Assembly (NCBI GenBank): GCA_003343765.1
Contig: QAKO01000095.1
Location: forward strand, 1-13,901
Source of the DNA: Bacillota bacterium
GTDB taxonomy: Bacteria; Bacillota; Clostridia; Christensenellales; Borkfalkiaceae
Length of the DNA: 13,901 nucleotides
Direction of reading: 5' to 3'
Both the position numbers and the translations under genes were made by a program. The notes under the pieces are model-generated. The model ran no database searches. It saw only the letters and a program-made list of their open reading frames with translations, and was not told the DNA's origin. This document shows positions 1 to 7,269 of the stretch, piece after piece; position 1 is the stretch's first letter, and each line of letters starts with the position of its first letter.

Positions 1-13
1 TTATGTCATCCAT
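1..13 (-). CDS. Start of an unidentified gene, truncated at left edge
   Basis: Only the first four codons (Met-Asp-Asp-Ile) are inside the window, so the product cannot be named. The start is well supported. An AGGAGG ribosome binding site sits at 22-27 on the minus strand, 8 bases before the ATG, and a promoter lies a short distance further upstream at 65-92. The other nearby ATG (7-9) meets a stop after one codon. The gene is transcribed in the same direction as pckG, but a terminator hairpin at 153-189 lies between them, so it is probably a separate transcription unit. Confidence 0.6.
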
Positions 14-64
14 TTGGATGTCCTCCTTTTGATTCTTAGTTTGCAACTGCCAGGTCGCAACTCT

Positions 65-92
65 ATTATATCAAAAGGAGTTTTTATTTCAA
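65..92 (-). promoter_or_regulatory. Promoter of the left-edge gene with a possible operator
   Basis: On the minus strand TTGAAA (87-92) and TATAAT (65-70) are separated by 16 bases, one short of the optimum. Transcription would start near base 58, giving a leader of about 45 bases before the ATG at 13. An imperfect palindrome at 41-60, with TTGC and GCAA arms, overlaps the predicted start site and could be an operator. That last part is inference. Confidence 0.65.
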
Positions 93-152
93 GTTCCATC
101 GCTTAAGCTCTTTGCTACCCGCGGACTATCCGAGGGTTTTTGATTTACAATC

Positions 153-190
153 AAAAAGAGCGAAGATTTTGAAAATCTTCGCTCTTTTTT
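153..190. terminator. Bidirectional intrinsic terminator after pckG
   Basis: Arms at 153-170 and 172-189 are perfect reverse complements around a single base. The inner stem reads GAAGATTTT/AAAATCTTC. The left arm begins with five A and the right arm ends in a run of T, so both strands give a stem followed by a U-run. On the minus strand it lies about 60 bases past the pckG stop codon and would end that transcript before the left-edge gene. Confidence 0.85.
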
Positions 191-245
191 CCCTTGCAGG
201 CGTTGCCCTGTCCGAGCCGCCCGCAAGCCGTTTTCCTTTATATAA

Positions 246-2036
246 TTATTTGTTGAGGTTTGCTTTCAGATTTGCAAGCGCTTCGGAAAGCTCTTTCGGG
301 AGACGATCGCCGAACTGTTTGTAGAATTCTTCGATTCCGTCCGCCTCTTTCTTCCATGTCTCTTTGTCTACGGTCAAAATCTCTTTCAAAGTGTCGGGCG
401 TAACGTCCGTGCCTTCGATGTTAATGTCTTCCGGCTTCGGAACATAGCCGATCGGGGTCTCCACCGCGTCGACTTTGTCTTCACAACGCTTGATGATCCA
501 TTCGAGAACACGCATATTGTCGCCGAATCCAGGCCACAGGAAATGTCCTTCGTCGTCCAGACGGAACCAGTTGACGTTGAAGATCTTCGGCTGATTCTTG
601 ACTTTCTTGCCCATGTCGATCCAGTGCTGGAAGTAGTCGCCCATATGATAGCCGCAGAACGGACGCATCGCCATCGGATCGCGGCGCACTACGCCGACCG
701 CACCCGTAGCCGCAGCCGTCGTTTCGCTCGCCATGATCGAACCTACGAACACACCGTTGTTCCAATCCTTGCTCTGGTATACCAGCGGAGCCGTCTTCGC
801 ACGGCGGCCGCCGAATACGATCGCCGACAGAGGAACACCCTTCGGATTGTCGAACTCCTTGCTGATGCAAGGGCAGTTCTTCGCGGGAGCCGTGAAACGG
901 CTGTTCGGATGCGCACCCTTCACGCCCGCTGCTTTCGCCGCGTCGTCCCAAGGATTGCCCTTCCAGTCGATCGCGTTCTTCGGAGGATTCTTGTCAAGGC
1001 CTTCCCACCATACCGTGTTGTTGTCCAGATTATGCACAACGTTCGTGAAAATCGTACCTTTCTGCGTGGTATGCAATGCGTTCGGGTTGGATTTTTCGTT
1101 CGTGCCGGGCGCAACGCCGAAGAATCCGTTTTCAGGGTTCATCGCCCACAGTCTGCCGTCCGCTCCCACGCGGATCCAGGCAATGTCGTCGCCCACGCAC
1201 CAGATTTTATACCCTTTCTTGCGATAGCTTTCCGGAGGAATCAGCATCGCAAGGTTCGTCTTGCCGCATGCCGAAGGGAATGCCGCCGCAATGTATTTCA
1301 CGTCGCCGTCCGGTTTCTCAAAGCCCAGAATCAGCATGTGCTCCGCCATCCAGCCCTCGTTCTTGCCAAGGTACGATGCAATACGCAAAGCAAAGCACTT
1401 TTTACCCAACAGCACGTTCCCGCCGTAACCCGAATTGCACGACCAGATCGTGTTGTCCTCGGGGAAATGCAGAATATATCTCTTCGTTTCGTCCAGCTGG
1501 CACTTAGAATGAAGTCCCTTGACAAAATCGCCGTCTTTGCCCAGAACGTCCAGAACGTCCGTGCCGACACGCGTCATGATCTCCATGTTCAGAACAACGT
1601 AAATGCTGTCCGTCAGCTCAATGCCGACTTTCGAAAATTCGCTTCCCACGATACCCATCGAGTAAGGAATTACATACATCGTTCTGCCCTGCATCGAGTT
1701 TTTGAAAATGTCCGAAGCCATTTTGTACGCTTCTTTCGGATCCATCCAGTTGTTGATGGGGCCTGCATCGTTCTTGTCGCGGCAGCAGATGAAGGTTCTG
1801 TCCTCCACGCGCGCTACGTCATTCACTGCCGTGCGGTGCAGATAGCATTCGGGAAGCAGATCCTCGTTCAGTTTGATCATCTCGCCCGTTGCGCACGCCT
1901 CAGCACGCAGTTCGTCACGCTGTTCCTTGCTGCCGTCGATCCACACAATGCGGTCAGGATTGCAAAGAGCCGCGCTCTCGTCGATAAAACTCAAAACTTT
2001 TTTGTTCTCAGTCAGAGGCTTTTCATACTTTGCCAT
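246..2036 (-). CDS. pckG: Phosphoenolpyruvate carboxykinase (GTP-type)
   Basis: A cytosolic enzyme that interconverts oxaloacetate plus GTP with phosphoenolpyruvate, CO2 and GDP, linking the C4-acid pool to glycolysis or gluconeogenesis. The 596-aa length is close to the usual 600-620 for the GTP family and unlike the ATP-type enzyme. Visible active-site elements are the substrate arginine in VARVED (R76), the GKK lysines (212-213), the metal-site histidine in AEHM (H233), the P-loop FPSACGKTN with the reactive cysteine C257 and K259, and the metal-binding DD at 283-284. The start has AAGGAG 10 bases upstream. In fermentative gut bacteria the enzyme often runs toward oxaloacetate, fixing CO2; direction here is inference. 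The gene is monocistronic, with its own promoter and terminator. The family assignment is certain. Confidence 0.97.
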   Translation of the reverse strand: MAKYEKPLTENKKVLSFIDESAALCNPDRIVWIDGSKEQRDELRAEACATGEMIKLNEDLLPECYLHRTAVNDVARVEDRTFICCRDKNDAGPINNWMDPKEAYKMASDIFKNSMQGRTMYVIPYSMGIVGSEFSKVGIELTDSIYVVLNMEIMTRVGTDVLDVLGKDGDFVKGLHSKCQLDETKRYILHFPEDNTIWSCNSGYGGNVLLGKKCFALRIASYLGKNEGWMAEHMLILGFEKPDGDVKYIAAAFPSACGKTNLAMLIPPESYRKKGYKIWCVGDDIAWIRVGADGRLWAMNPENGFFGVAPGTNEKSNPNALHTTQKGTIFTNVVHNLDNNTVWWEGLDKNPPKNAIDWKGNPWDDAAKAAGVKGAHPNSRFTAPAKNCPCISKEFDNPKGVPLSAIVFGGRRAKTAPLVYQSKDWNNGVFVGSIMASETTAAATGAVGVVRRDPMAMRPFCGYHMGDYFQHWIDMGKKVKNQPKIFNVNWFRLDDEGHFLWPGFGDNMRVLEWIIKRCEDKVDAVETPIGYVPKPEDINIEGTDVTPDTLKEILTVDKETWKKEADGIEEFYKQFGDRLPKELSEALANLKANLNK

Positions 2037-2105
2037 ACGTATCGATCTCCTTTTTGGAAGAATTTTTACTGAATTTCAATGGGCGCCTTTTTCACCCGTA
2101 AGATT

Positions 2106-2134
2106 ATTATAAACTCTTTTTCCGAAAAAGTAAA
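2106..2134 (-). promoter_or_regulatory. pckG promoter
   Basis: On the minus strand TTTACT (2129-2134) and a perfect TATAAT (2106-2111) are separated by 17 bases. The start site would be near 2099, giving a leader of about 60 bases before the ATG. No riboswitch-like structure is evident in the leader. Confidence 0.7.
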
Positions 2135-2226
2135 CTTTTTTGAGCGCCATTTTTTTCGGGGAAGGTTTTTTCGGTATTTTTCACTTATCCGACATAAATG
2201 TATATTTTTTTCCGTGAAAGAATATA

Positions 2227-2232
2227 TATAAT
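2227..2232 (+). promoter_or_regulatory. Probable -10 element of the unknown gene at 2269
   Basis: A TATAAT hexamer inside an AT-rich tract lies about 37 bases before the ATG. No good -35 hexamer is found at the right spacing (ATTTTT at 2204-2209 is weak), so the promoter is either weak or activator-dependent. It is divergent from the pckG promoter, with about 70 bases between the two likely start sites. Confidence 0.4.
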
Positions 2233-2268
2233 GATACACGAAACCTTTTCTTTCAGGCGGAAATAACA

Positions 2269-3336
2269 ATGAACTACATAAAAAAACTCTGCGTTTTAAA
2301 ACAACTCTCCAGCGGATTTGCTTCGGACGGGAAAAAGGTATCCGCACTCCTGACGGCGGAAAGTTTTGCGGGAACTCTGACCTTTTCGCTGGCTTTGATC
2401 GGCTTTGCGCCGCTGCGCGAAGGGCGGTACGTCTGCCTCGTCTGCGACGAAAAGGGCGAACGCGAAATCTTTGACGTGCCTTCCCCTTCCGGCTGTACCG
2501 TAAAACGCGCCGCAAATGCGGATATTTCCAAAGGGTTTTGCTGTCTTGTCTGCCATGTCGGGACGCGCGTGGCTCCCGTCGCGTTCGGAAAATGCGGCGA
2601 CTATACCTACGACGTGAAAAAACTGTGCGCCCTGCTCGATTCCCGCGAAACGCCTGCGACAGCAAAAAAAGCGGAGAATTCCCCCGAACTTGCAGACGAA
2701 TCGGAAAAAAGTCAGACAAAAGCCGCTCCGACCATTCCGTCCGCCCCGCCCGATCTGCCCGACCCGCCCTACGACGACGAACTGGTGGCGACGGAAAATT
2801 ATTATGAATTCGACAGGGAGAAAGACGATGAACGATCAACGCATGACGACAAATCAATGTGCGACGGTTCGGGACAGGACGTCCCGTACGAGTACGCGGA
2901 CAGAAAAGAAAAAGAATGCGGCGAGAGCGTTGGAAAGGATGAAGATGCTCAAAGCCTATTCCGCTTCGCAAGCAGCGAAGAGCTCGCAGAAGATGCGCAG
3001 CCTTGCTACTACGATAAAGTAAAGAACGAACTTGCCGCGCTGTTCGGGCGATACCCCGCCGAAGAAGAACTTGCGGAATGTATTCCTTTTTCCAAATGGG
3101 CAAAAGTTACTTTTTCGCGCAATAAATACTATACGGTGGGCGTGATCAGCGACGAACACAAACCGAAATATATCTGTTACGGCGTACCCGCCGAGAGCCG
3201 CAAAGATCCGCCCGAAGCACTGAAAGGATTGTGTTCGTTTTTGCCGCTTTCGGTATTCGACCTGAACGGCAAAGGATATTGGATGATGTTCCAGGACGCG
3301 GAAACGGGACAATGTATCAAAATCGCGCAGAAATAA
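2269..3336 (+). CDS. Two-domain protein of unknown function
   Basis: I do not recognise a named family. The 355-aa product has three parts. Residues 1-124 form a compact, cysteine-containing N-terminal domain (KLCVLKQLSSGF at the start, YVCLVCDEKGERE, then FCCLVCHVG). Residues 125-245 are a low-complexity linker rich in Asp, Glu, Lys, Ser and Pro. Residues 246-355 form a C-terminal domain with aromatic motifs such as KYICYGVP and GYWMMFQDAETG. There is no signal peptide or membrane segment, so it is probably cytosolic. The C-terminal pattern resembles conserved clostridial proteins without known function (recall only). The start ATG follows AGGCGGA at about 8 bases. It stands alone, divergent from pckG and ending at strong hairpins. 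Confidence 0.8.
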   Translation: MNYIKKLCVLKQLSSGFASDGKKVSALLTAESFAGTLTFSLALIGFAPLREGRYVCLVCDEKGEREIFDVPSPSGCTVKRAANADISKGFCCLVCHVGTRVAPVAFGKCGDYTYDVKKLCALLDSRETPATAKKAENSPELADESEKSQTKAAPTIPSAPPDLPDPPYDDELVATENYYEFDREKDDERSTHDDKSMCDGSGQDVPYEYADRKEKECGESVGKDEDAQSLFRFASSEELAEDAQPCYYDKVKNELAALFGRYPAEEELAECIPFSKWAKVTFSRNKYYTVGVISDEHKPKYICYGVPAESRKDPPEALKGLCSFLPLSVFDLNGKGYWMMFQDAETGQCIKIAQK

Positions 3337-3340
3337 ACAC

Positions 3341-3384
3341 ACCGCGAAGGGGAAGGAGCAAATTTGCTCCTTCCCCTTCGCGGT
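3341..3384. repeat. Perfect 44-bp palindrome after the unknown gene
   Basis: Bases 3341-3362 are the exact reverse complement of 3363-3384 with no loop; the centre is GCAAATTTGC. It begins five bases after the stop of the upstream plus-strand gene. The plus strand has little U after the stem. The minus strand continues into a moderately T-rich stretch (TGTGTTTATTTC), so it may act as a terminator for the convergent pilin-like gene. It could also extrude as a cruciform. Confidence 0.75.
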
Positions 3385-3409
3385 TAAACCCTGTTCGACA
3401 CATTTAGCG

Positions 3410-3445
3410 ACCGACGGCGCGCAATTTTGCGCGCCGTCGGTTTTT
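3410..3445 (+). terminator. Intrinsic terminator between convergent genes
   Basis: The arms ACCGACGGCGCGCAA (3410-3424) and its exact complement (3427-3441) enclose a two-base loop and are followed by a T-run at 3441-3445. This is a strong rho-independent terminator for the plus-strand gene ending at 3336, placed behind the 44-bp palindrome. It lies just before the end of the convergent gene at 3460. Confidence 0.85.
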
Positions 3446-3459
3446 GATTACTTTATATG

Positions 3460-5118
3460 TCAGCTTTGCGTAGAACCATCCTCTGAAGTAATAACAATTT
3501 TACCTGAAACTGCTTCCGGTAAGGTAATTCCTGCCGCATAATGGTTTGTTGTTGTCGTTTCGCCGTCTTTAATATATTTTCTGGTCGCTTCTTTTACTTC
3601 TCCAACCATATGCCCGATATAAAGCATCTTTTCTATATCATTGGTATTTCCTTCAAGGCGAATACTACCAGCATTCAAACATCCTGTTACAGTAACTGTA
3701 CTGTTTGTAGAAGAACTCTGCGCACCAACAGCAACAATTCCACCTGCACTGTAAGCCTCTCCGCCTCCTGCTGAAATTACTTTCACTGCCAATTCGCCAT
3801 AATTTTTACAATTTTCGAACGTCCAAGCACCCTTTGTCATTAGCATACCCGCTATACCACCAATACGTGCTCCCGAAATTGAACCGTAATTTTCGCAATC
3901 TTTCACCGTCAGAGTATATTCATTTACTATCGTTTGATTACTAATCGAAAATATACCGCCAACCGTACTAAATCCCATTCTGTCTGCAACTTCATAATCT
4001 GAAACTAATGTTGCTCTATTAACACATTCTTCAATCGTAACATTTCCTTGAACTGCCAAGCTACCATTTTCACCACCGATCAATCCGACAATTCCACCTA
4101 CGCGGCTATAACCGACGATTTTACTGCCTTCTTCAATCTTAACGTTATAAATAGTTATATCCTTTTCAGTATCTTCCGGAGACCATGTAATTGCACCGAT
4201 TGCGCCGCCAACCGTATGATTTCCCCATGCGACAGGCTTTCCCGAATCATTAATAAATTCTCCTGTATATCCAGGATGATCAATTTGCAAATTACTAAAA
4301 GTAACATCCCTAAATTCTACACCTTCAAAAATAGATATAAATCCATACAAGGTATAAGGATTTCCACTTGTGGCATTCAATTGCTCACTGTACGTTGTCG
4401 GGTCGGACATCTGAAGATTCTTTATCGTAAAATCATTACCATAAAAACTACCATACATATGATCGACAGGATCCCATTCCGCACCTTCCAGATCGATATT
4501 GCCACCGAGATACAGATCGATTGCTTTTCCTTTGTTTTCTTCTTTATCCAGATATTCCGCCGCAGAAACAAGCCTTGCCGGAGTATCTACTTTAATATCG
4601 GTTATATTTCCTGAGACATCTTTGACTACGCCGTACGTCTGCGCGCCTTCCGCCGTATTCTCCAACTCACTATCCGAAATAACCGTATTCTGCCAGTCAT
4701 CATTACCGCGGATCGCCCCTTCCAAAGTCGGCCATGCTTCCGACCAGTCAAAGGACATGGTTTTGTATTCTTCCGGATATATGACCGAATAATCTCCCGT
4801 ATTTACATACAAAACACGGTTGATCGAACGCACCCACACAAACGCCGTGTTTTTGACAAGCGTAGAATAGTTCTTTGCATTCATCCCCGCTTCTTCCAGG
4901 ATCGTCAACGCCTCACTCAACGTCTCCAGCTCGCCGTCCACTTCCGCATTCTGCAACGCAAGATTCATGTTCCGCACCGCAGATTGATCCGACGACTGGT
5001 TCGCTTTGTTAATAAGACTCGTAAACGTAGGAATCAGCACCGCCGCCAGAATCGCAATCACCGCGATCACGATCACAAGCTCCGTGATCGTAAACGCTCT
5101 CTTCAGCTTCTTTACCAT
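3460..5118 (-). CDS. Prepilin-like surface protein with GLUG-type repeats
   Basis: A 552-aa protein with a type IV prepilin or type II pseudopilin N-terminus. A short basic leader (MVKKLKRA) is followed by FTITELVIVIAVIAILAAVL, with Glu at position +5 of the mature protein and a hydrophobic helix. The residue before the expected cleavage site is Ala rather than the usual Gly. After about residue 230, glycine-rich segments such as VGGIVGLIGG, IGGIAGML and AGGIVAVG recur. They alternate with ENYGSI or CKNYGEL strands, as in GLUG repeats of surface beta-helix proteins. It is much longer than a structural pilin (about 150 aa), so an adhesin-like role is plausible. The ATG at 5118 is chosen because AGGAG lies 8 bases upstream and because the longer reading frame begins inside the -35 box. 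No pilus assembly genes are nearby, and the repeat part is AT-richer than its neighbours. Confidence 0.85.
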   Translation of the reverse strand: MVKKLKRAFTITELVIVIAVIAILAAVLIPTFTSLINKANQSSDQSAVRNMNLALQNAEVDGELETLSEALTILEEAGMNAKNYSTLVKNTAFVWVRSINRVLYVNTGDYSVIYPEEYKTMSFDWSEAWPTLEGAIRGNDDWQNTVISDSELENTAEGAQTYGVVKDVSGNITDIKVDTPARLVSAAEYLDKEENKGKAIDLYLGGNIDLEGAEWDPVDHMYGSFYGNDFTIKNLQMSDPTTYSEQLNATSGNPYTLYGFISIFEGVEFRDVTFSNLQIDHPGYTGEFINDSGKPVAWGNHTVGGAIGAITWSPEDTEKDITIYNVKIEEGSKIVGYSRVGGIVGLIGGENGSLAVQGNVTIEECVNRATLVSDYEVADRMGFSTVGGIFSISNQTIVNEYTLTVKDCENYGSISGARIGGIAGMLMTKGAWTFENCKNYGELAVKVISAGGGEAYSAGGIVAVGAQSSSTNSTVTVTGCLNAGSIRLEGNTNDIEKMLYIGHMVGEVKEATRKYIKDGETTTTNHYAAGITLPEAVSGKIVITSEDGSTQS

Positions 5119-5152
5119 CTTTTTTTCTCCTTCTTTTTTTTCCTGTAAGTTG

Positions 5153-5196
5153 CTTTTTCTTCTGCTCGCAGAAGAAAAAGAGGCGCGCCTCTTTTT
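5153..5196 (-). promoter_or_regulatory. Leader with two mutually exclusive hairpins
   Basis: In the minus-strand leader of the pilin-like gene, the first hairpin (5196 to 5175) is a 22-base perfect palindrome with a CGCG loop whose 3' arm ends in five U, like a weak intrinsic terminator. The second hairpin (5180 to 5153) has a 13-bp stem, CTTTTTCTTCTGC pairing with its exact complement. The two share bases 5175-5180, so they cannot form fully at once. Short complementary segments at 5210-5200 and 5150-5142 could close an outer helix. A regulatory role is inference. Confidence 0.5.
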
Positions 5197-5218
5197 CATA
5201 CTTTTCCAGGATATTCCT

Positions 5219-5247
5219 ATTATAAACGATAAACTGCATAGTGTCAA
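5219..5247 (-). promoter_or_regulatory. Consensus promoter of the pilin-like gene
   Basis: On the minus strand TTGACA (5242-5247) and TATAAT (5219-5224) are exactly 17 bases apart, a full match to the housekeeping sigma-factor consensus. The start site would be near 5212, giving a leader of about 94 bases with two hairpins. Because the promoter lies here, the longer reading frame beginning at 5247 cannot be the true gene start. Confidence 0.88.
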
Positions 5248-5308
5248 TCCTATTATTCATATTTTCACAAAAAGCCGTCTTTTTCATCCTCTTTTTGCCG
5301 AACCCTGG

Positions 5309-5352
5309 AAAAAAAATAAAACCGCGGTACGCCGTTTCATGCGTACCGCGGT
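5309..5352 (-). terminator. Terminator of the cysE-alaS operon
   Basis: Arms ACCGCGGTACGC (5321-5332) and GCGTACCGCGGT (5341-5352) enclose an 8-base loop. On the minus strand the stem is followed by TTTTATTTTTTTT (5320 down to 5309 and beyond). It starts 12 bases past the alaS stop codon and separates the operon from the pilin-like promoter. Confidence 0.9.
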
Positions 5353-5363
5353 GCATTGATCGA

Positions 5364-7190
5364 TTATTCCAGAATCGCTTTGATCCTGCGGACCCCGCTC
5401 GCGGAAGACTGTTCTTTCACGATTTTAAAATGTCCGAGTTCGCCCGTCGACGCCGCATGCGGCCCGCCGCACATTTCGCGCGAGAATGTGCCGATGCTGT
5501 ACGTCTTGACCACGTCGCCGTATTTATTGTCGAATACGCCGACGATCCCTTCCGCACGCGCTTTGTCGTACGACATTTCTTCAAATACGACGGGAATGTT
5601 TTCCCCGATCTTCTCGTTGACGAGGTCTTCCACCGCCTTGATCTCTTCCTGCGTCATCGGGCGCGCGAAATTGAAATCGAAACGCAGACGTTCGGGCGTA
5701 ATGTTGCTGCCCTTTTGGTTGACGTCCGGCGAAAGCACCGCTTTGAGCGCCGCATTCAGAAGGTGCGTCGCCGTATGCAGGCGCGTCGTAGCAACGCCCG
5801 TATCCGCAAGCCCGCCTTTGAATTCGCCCGCCGCCTGCGCATGGCTCTTTTCCTGATGTTCGCGGAACGCTTCTTCGAATCCCTTTTCATCCACCGTGAA
5901 TCCGCGTTCAGCCGCCATCTCCACCGTCAGTTCCAACGGGAATCCGTACGTGTCGTACAATTTGAAAGCCGCTTTTCCGCCGATCGACGTTTCCGCTACA
6001 TACGAAGCGTCCTGCTTGCTCATGAATTCGTTCTTGCGCGCAATGCCCGCGATCGTCTTTTCAAACTCCTTCATGCCCTTTTCCAAAGTCGATTCAAAAC
6101 GCGTGATCTCGCGCTCGATCTCCTGCAGAATGTATTCCTCTTTCTGCGGCAACAGCGGGTATGCCTCGCCGTATACCTCTTCAATAAAGATCTTCGCCAC
6201 GTTCAGCATTTCCGTACTCGCAACGCCCAGCGCCTTACAGTAACGGATCGCCCGCCGCATCAGCCTGCGCAGAATATACCCCGCTCCCGTGTTCGAAGGC
6301 AAGATCCCGTTTACGTCGCCGATCAGCATCACCGTCGTACGCGTATGATCCGCTATGATACGCATCGCTTTGCGATCCGCTCCGCCGTCATCATACTTCT
6401 TGCCCGATACCTTTTCAAGATACGCGATCGCTCCGCTGAACAAGTCTGTCTTGTATCCGTCCGTCAGACCGTTCAGAAACGCCAGCATCCTGTCCAGTCC
6501 GAACCCCGTGTCTACGTTCTTGTTTTCCAGCGGTTCATACCCGTCCGCCGTCTTTTTGTACTGCATATATACGTCGTTGCCGATCTCTACATACCTGCCG
6601 CACGGACAGTTGATATCGCAGGGCGTCCTGCCGCATTCCTTGTCCGTAAGCGGGTAAAACCACTCGTTGTCAGGGCCGCAGGGCGTTCCCACCGTGCCTT
6701 CCAGCTCCCACCAGTTGTTGGACTTGTCCAAATAAAATATATGCTCGGGCTTGATCCCCAGATCCATCAGCAGTTTCGCCGTTTCATCGTCGCGCGGCGC
6801 GCTCTCGTTGCCCGCAAATACCGTCGAACAGATCTTGTCCGCGTCCAGCCCGAATACCTTCGTCAAAAGCTCGAACGACCACGCCGTCTTTTCTTTTTTA
6901 AAATAATCGCCCAGCGACCAGTTGCCCATCATCTCGAAAAACGTGAAATGCGTCGCGTCCCCGACCGATTCGATGTCCACCGTGCGCACGCACCCCTGCA
7001 CGTTGCAAAGCCGCTTCCCCGCAGGATGCGGCTGTCCCAACAAATACGGCATCAGCGGCTGCATGCCCGCTACATTGAACATGACTCCCGTCGATCCGTC
7101 CCCGATCAGCGATACCGCCCCGATATTCACATGACCTTTGCTTTCATAAAAGGATAACCATTTGTTTCTCAGTTCTTTGGATGTAATCAT
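5364..7190 (-). CDS. alaS: Alanyl-tRNA synthetase, short form lacking C-Ala
   Basis: A cytosolic enzyme that charges tRNA-Ala with alanine and removes mischarged serine or glycine. Residues 1 to about 240 form the class II catalytic core, with motif 2 around THFTFFEMMGNWSLGDYF (80-97) and motif 3 at GFGLDRML (229-236). The tRNA-binding middle follows (about 270-460). The editing domain ends the protein, with both zinc motifs intact: HTATH (472-476) and CGGPH (574-578). At 608 aa it stops right after the editing domain; the usual enzyme is about 870 aa with a C-Ala domain. A cysteine cluster (C186, C191, C195, C197) sits in the catalytic core and resembles an extra metal site. Similar short forms occur in candidate-phylum bacteria and some clostridia (recall). 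AGAGG lies 6 bases before the ATG. No T-box was found. It is the third gene after cysE. Confidence 0.93.
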   Translation of the reverse strand: MITSKELRNKWLSFYESKGHVNIGAVSLIGDGSTGVMFNVAGMQPLMPYLLGQPHPAGKRLCNVQGCVRTVDIESVGDATHFTFFEMMGNWSLGDYFKKEKTAWSFELLTKVFGLDADKICSTVFAGNESAPRDDETAKLLMDLGIKPEHIFYLDKSNNWWELEGTVGTPCGPDNEWFYPLTDKECGRTPCDINCPCGRYVEIGNDVYMQYKKTADGYEPLENKNVDTGFGLDRMLAFLNGLTDGYKTDLFSGAIAYLEKVSGKKYDDGGADRKAMRIIADHTRTTVMLIGDVNGILPSNTGAGYILRRLMRRAIRYCKALGVASTEMLNVAKIFIEEVYGEAYPLLPQKEEYILQEIEREITRFESTLEKGMKEFEKTIAGIARKNEFMSKQDASYVAETSIGGKAAFKLYDTYGFPLELTVEMAAERGFTVDEKGFEEAFREHQEKSHAQAAGEFKGGLADTGVATTRLHTATHLLNAALKAVLSPDVNQKGSNITPERLRFDFNFARPMTQEEIKAVEDLVNEKIGENIPVVFEEMSYDKARAEGIVGVFDNKYGDVVKTYSIGTFSREMCGGPHAASTGELGHFKIVKEQSSASGVRRIKAILE

Positions 7191-7222
7191 ATTTCGCCTC
7201 TGCTTTTTATTTCTGCTCCCGC

Positions 7223-7263
7223 GCCGCGCCGTGAATCCTGCTTCCGAGGATCCACGGCGCGGC
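7223..7263. other. GC-rich hairpin in the cysE-alaS gap
   Basis: Arms GCCGCGCCGTG (7223-7233) and CACGGCGCGGC (7253-7263) are exact complements. They extend inward by five further pairs after one mismatch, leaving a 7-base loop. Neither strand has a following U-run, so it does not look like an intrinsic terminator. On the minus-strand transcript it lies just after the cysE stop codon and before the alaS ribosome binding site. It could protect the cysE 3' end or mark a processing site; that is inference. Confidence 0.6.
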
Positions 7264-7269
7264 TCGCCT

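Noticed and set aside
543..2072. 509-codon plus-strand open frame
   Set aside because: Antisense to pckG, with Arg/His/Val-rich translation and no recognisable domain.
5119..5247. Longer N-terminus for the pilin-like protein
   Set aside because: The extended frame starts inside the -35 box and runs through the hairpins. The ATG at 5118 has a proper ribosome binding site and a standard short basic prepilin leader.
5241..7157. 638-codon plus-strand open frame
   Set aside because: It lies antisense to alaS, its translation is Arg/His-rich without any family motif, and it crosses the alaS terminator. It is a shadow of a high-GC coding strand.
7191..7269. T-box leader for alaS
   Set aside because: The conserved TGGNACCGCG motif is absent upstream of alaS, cysE and cysK, and the leaders are too short.
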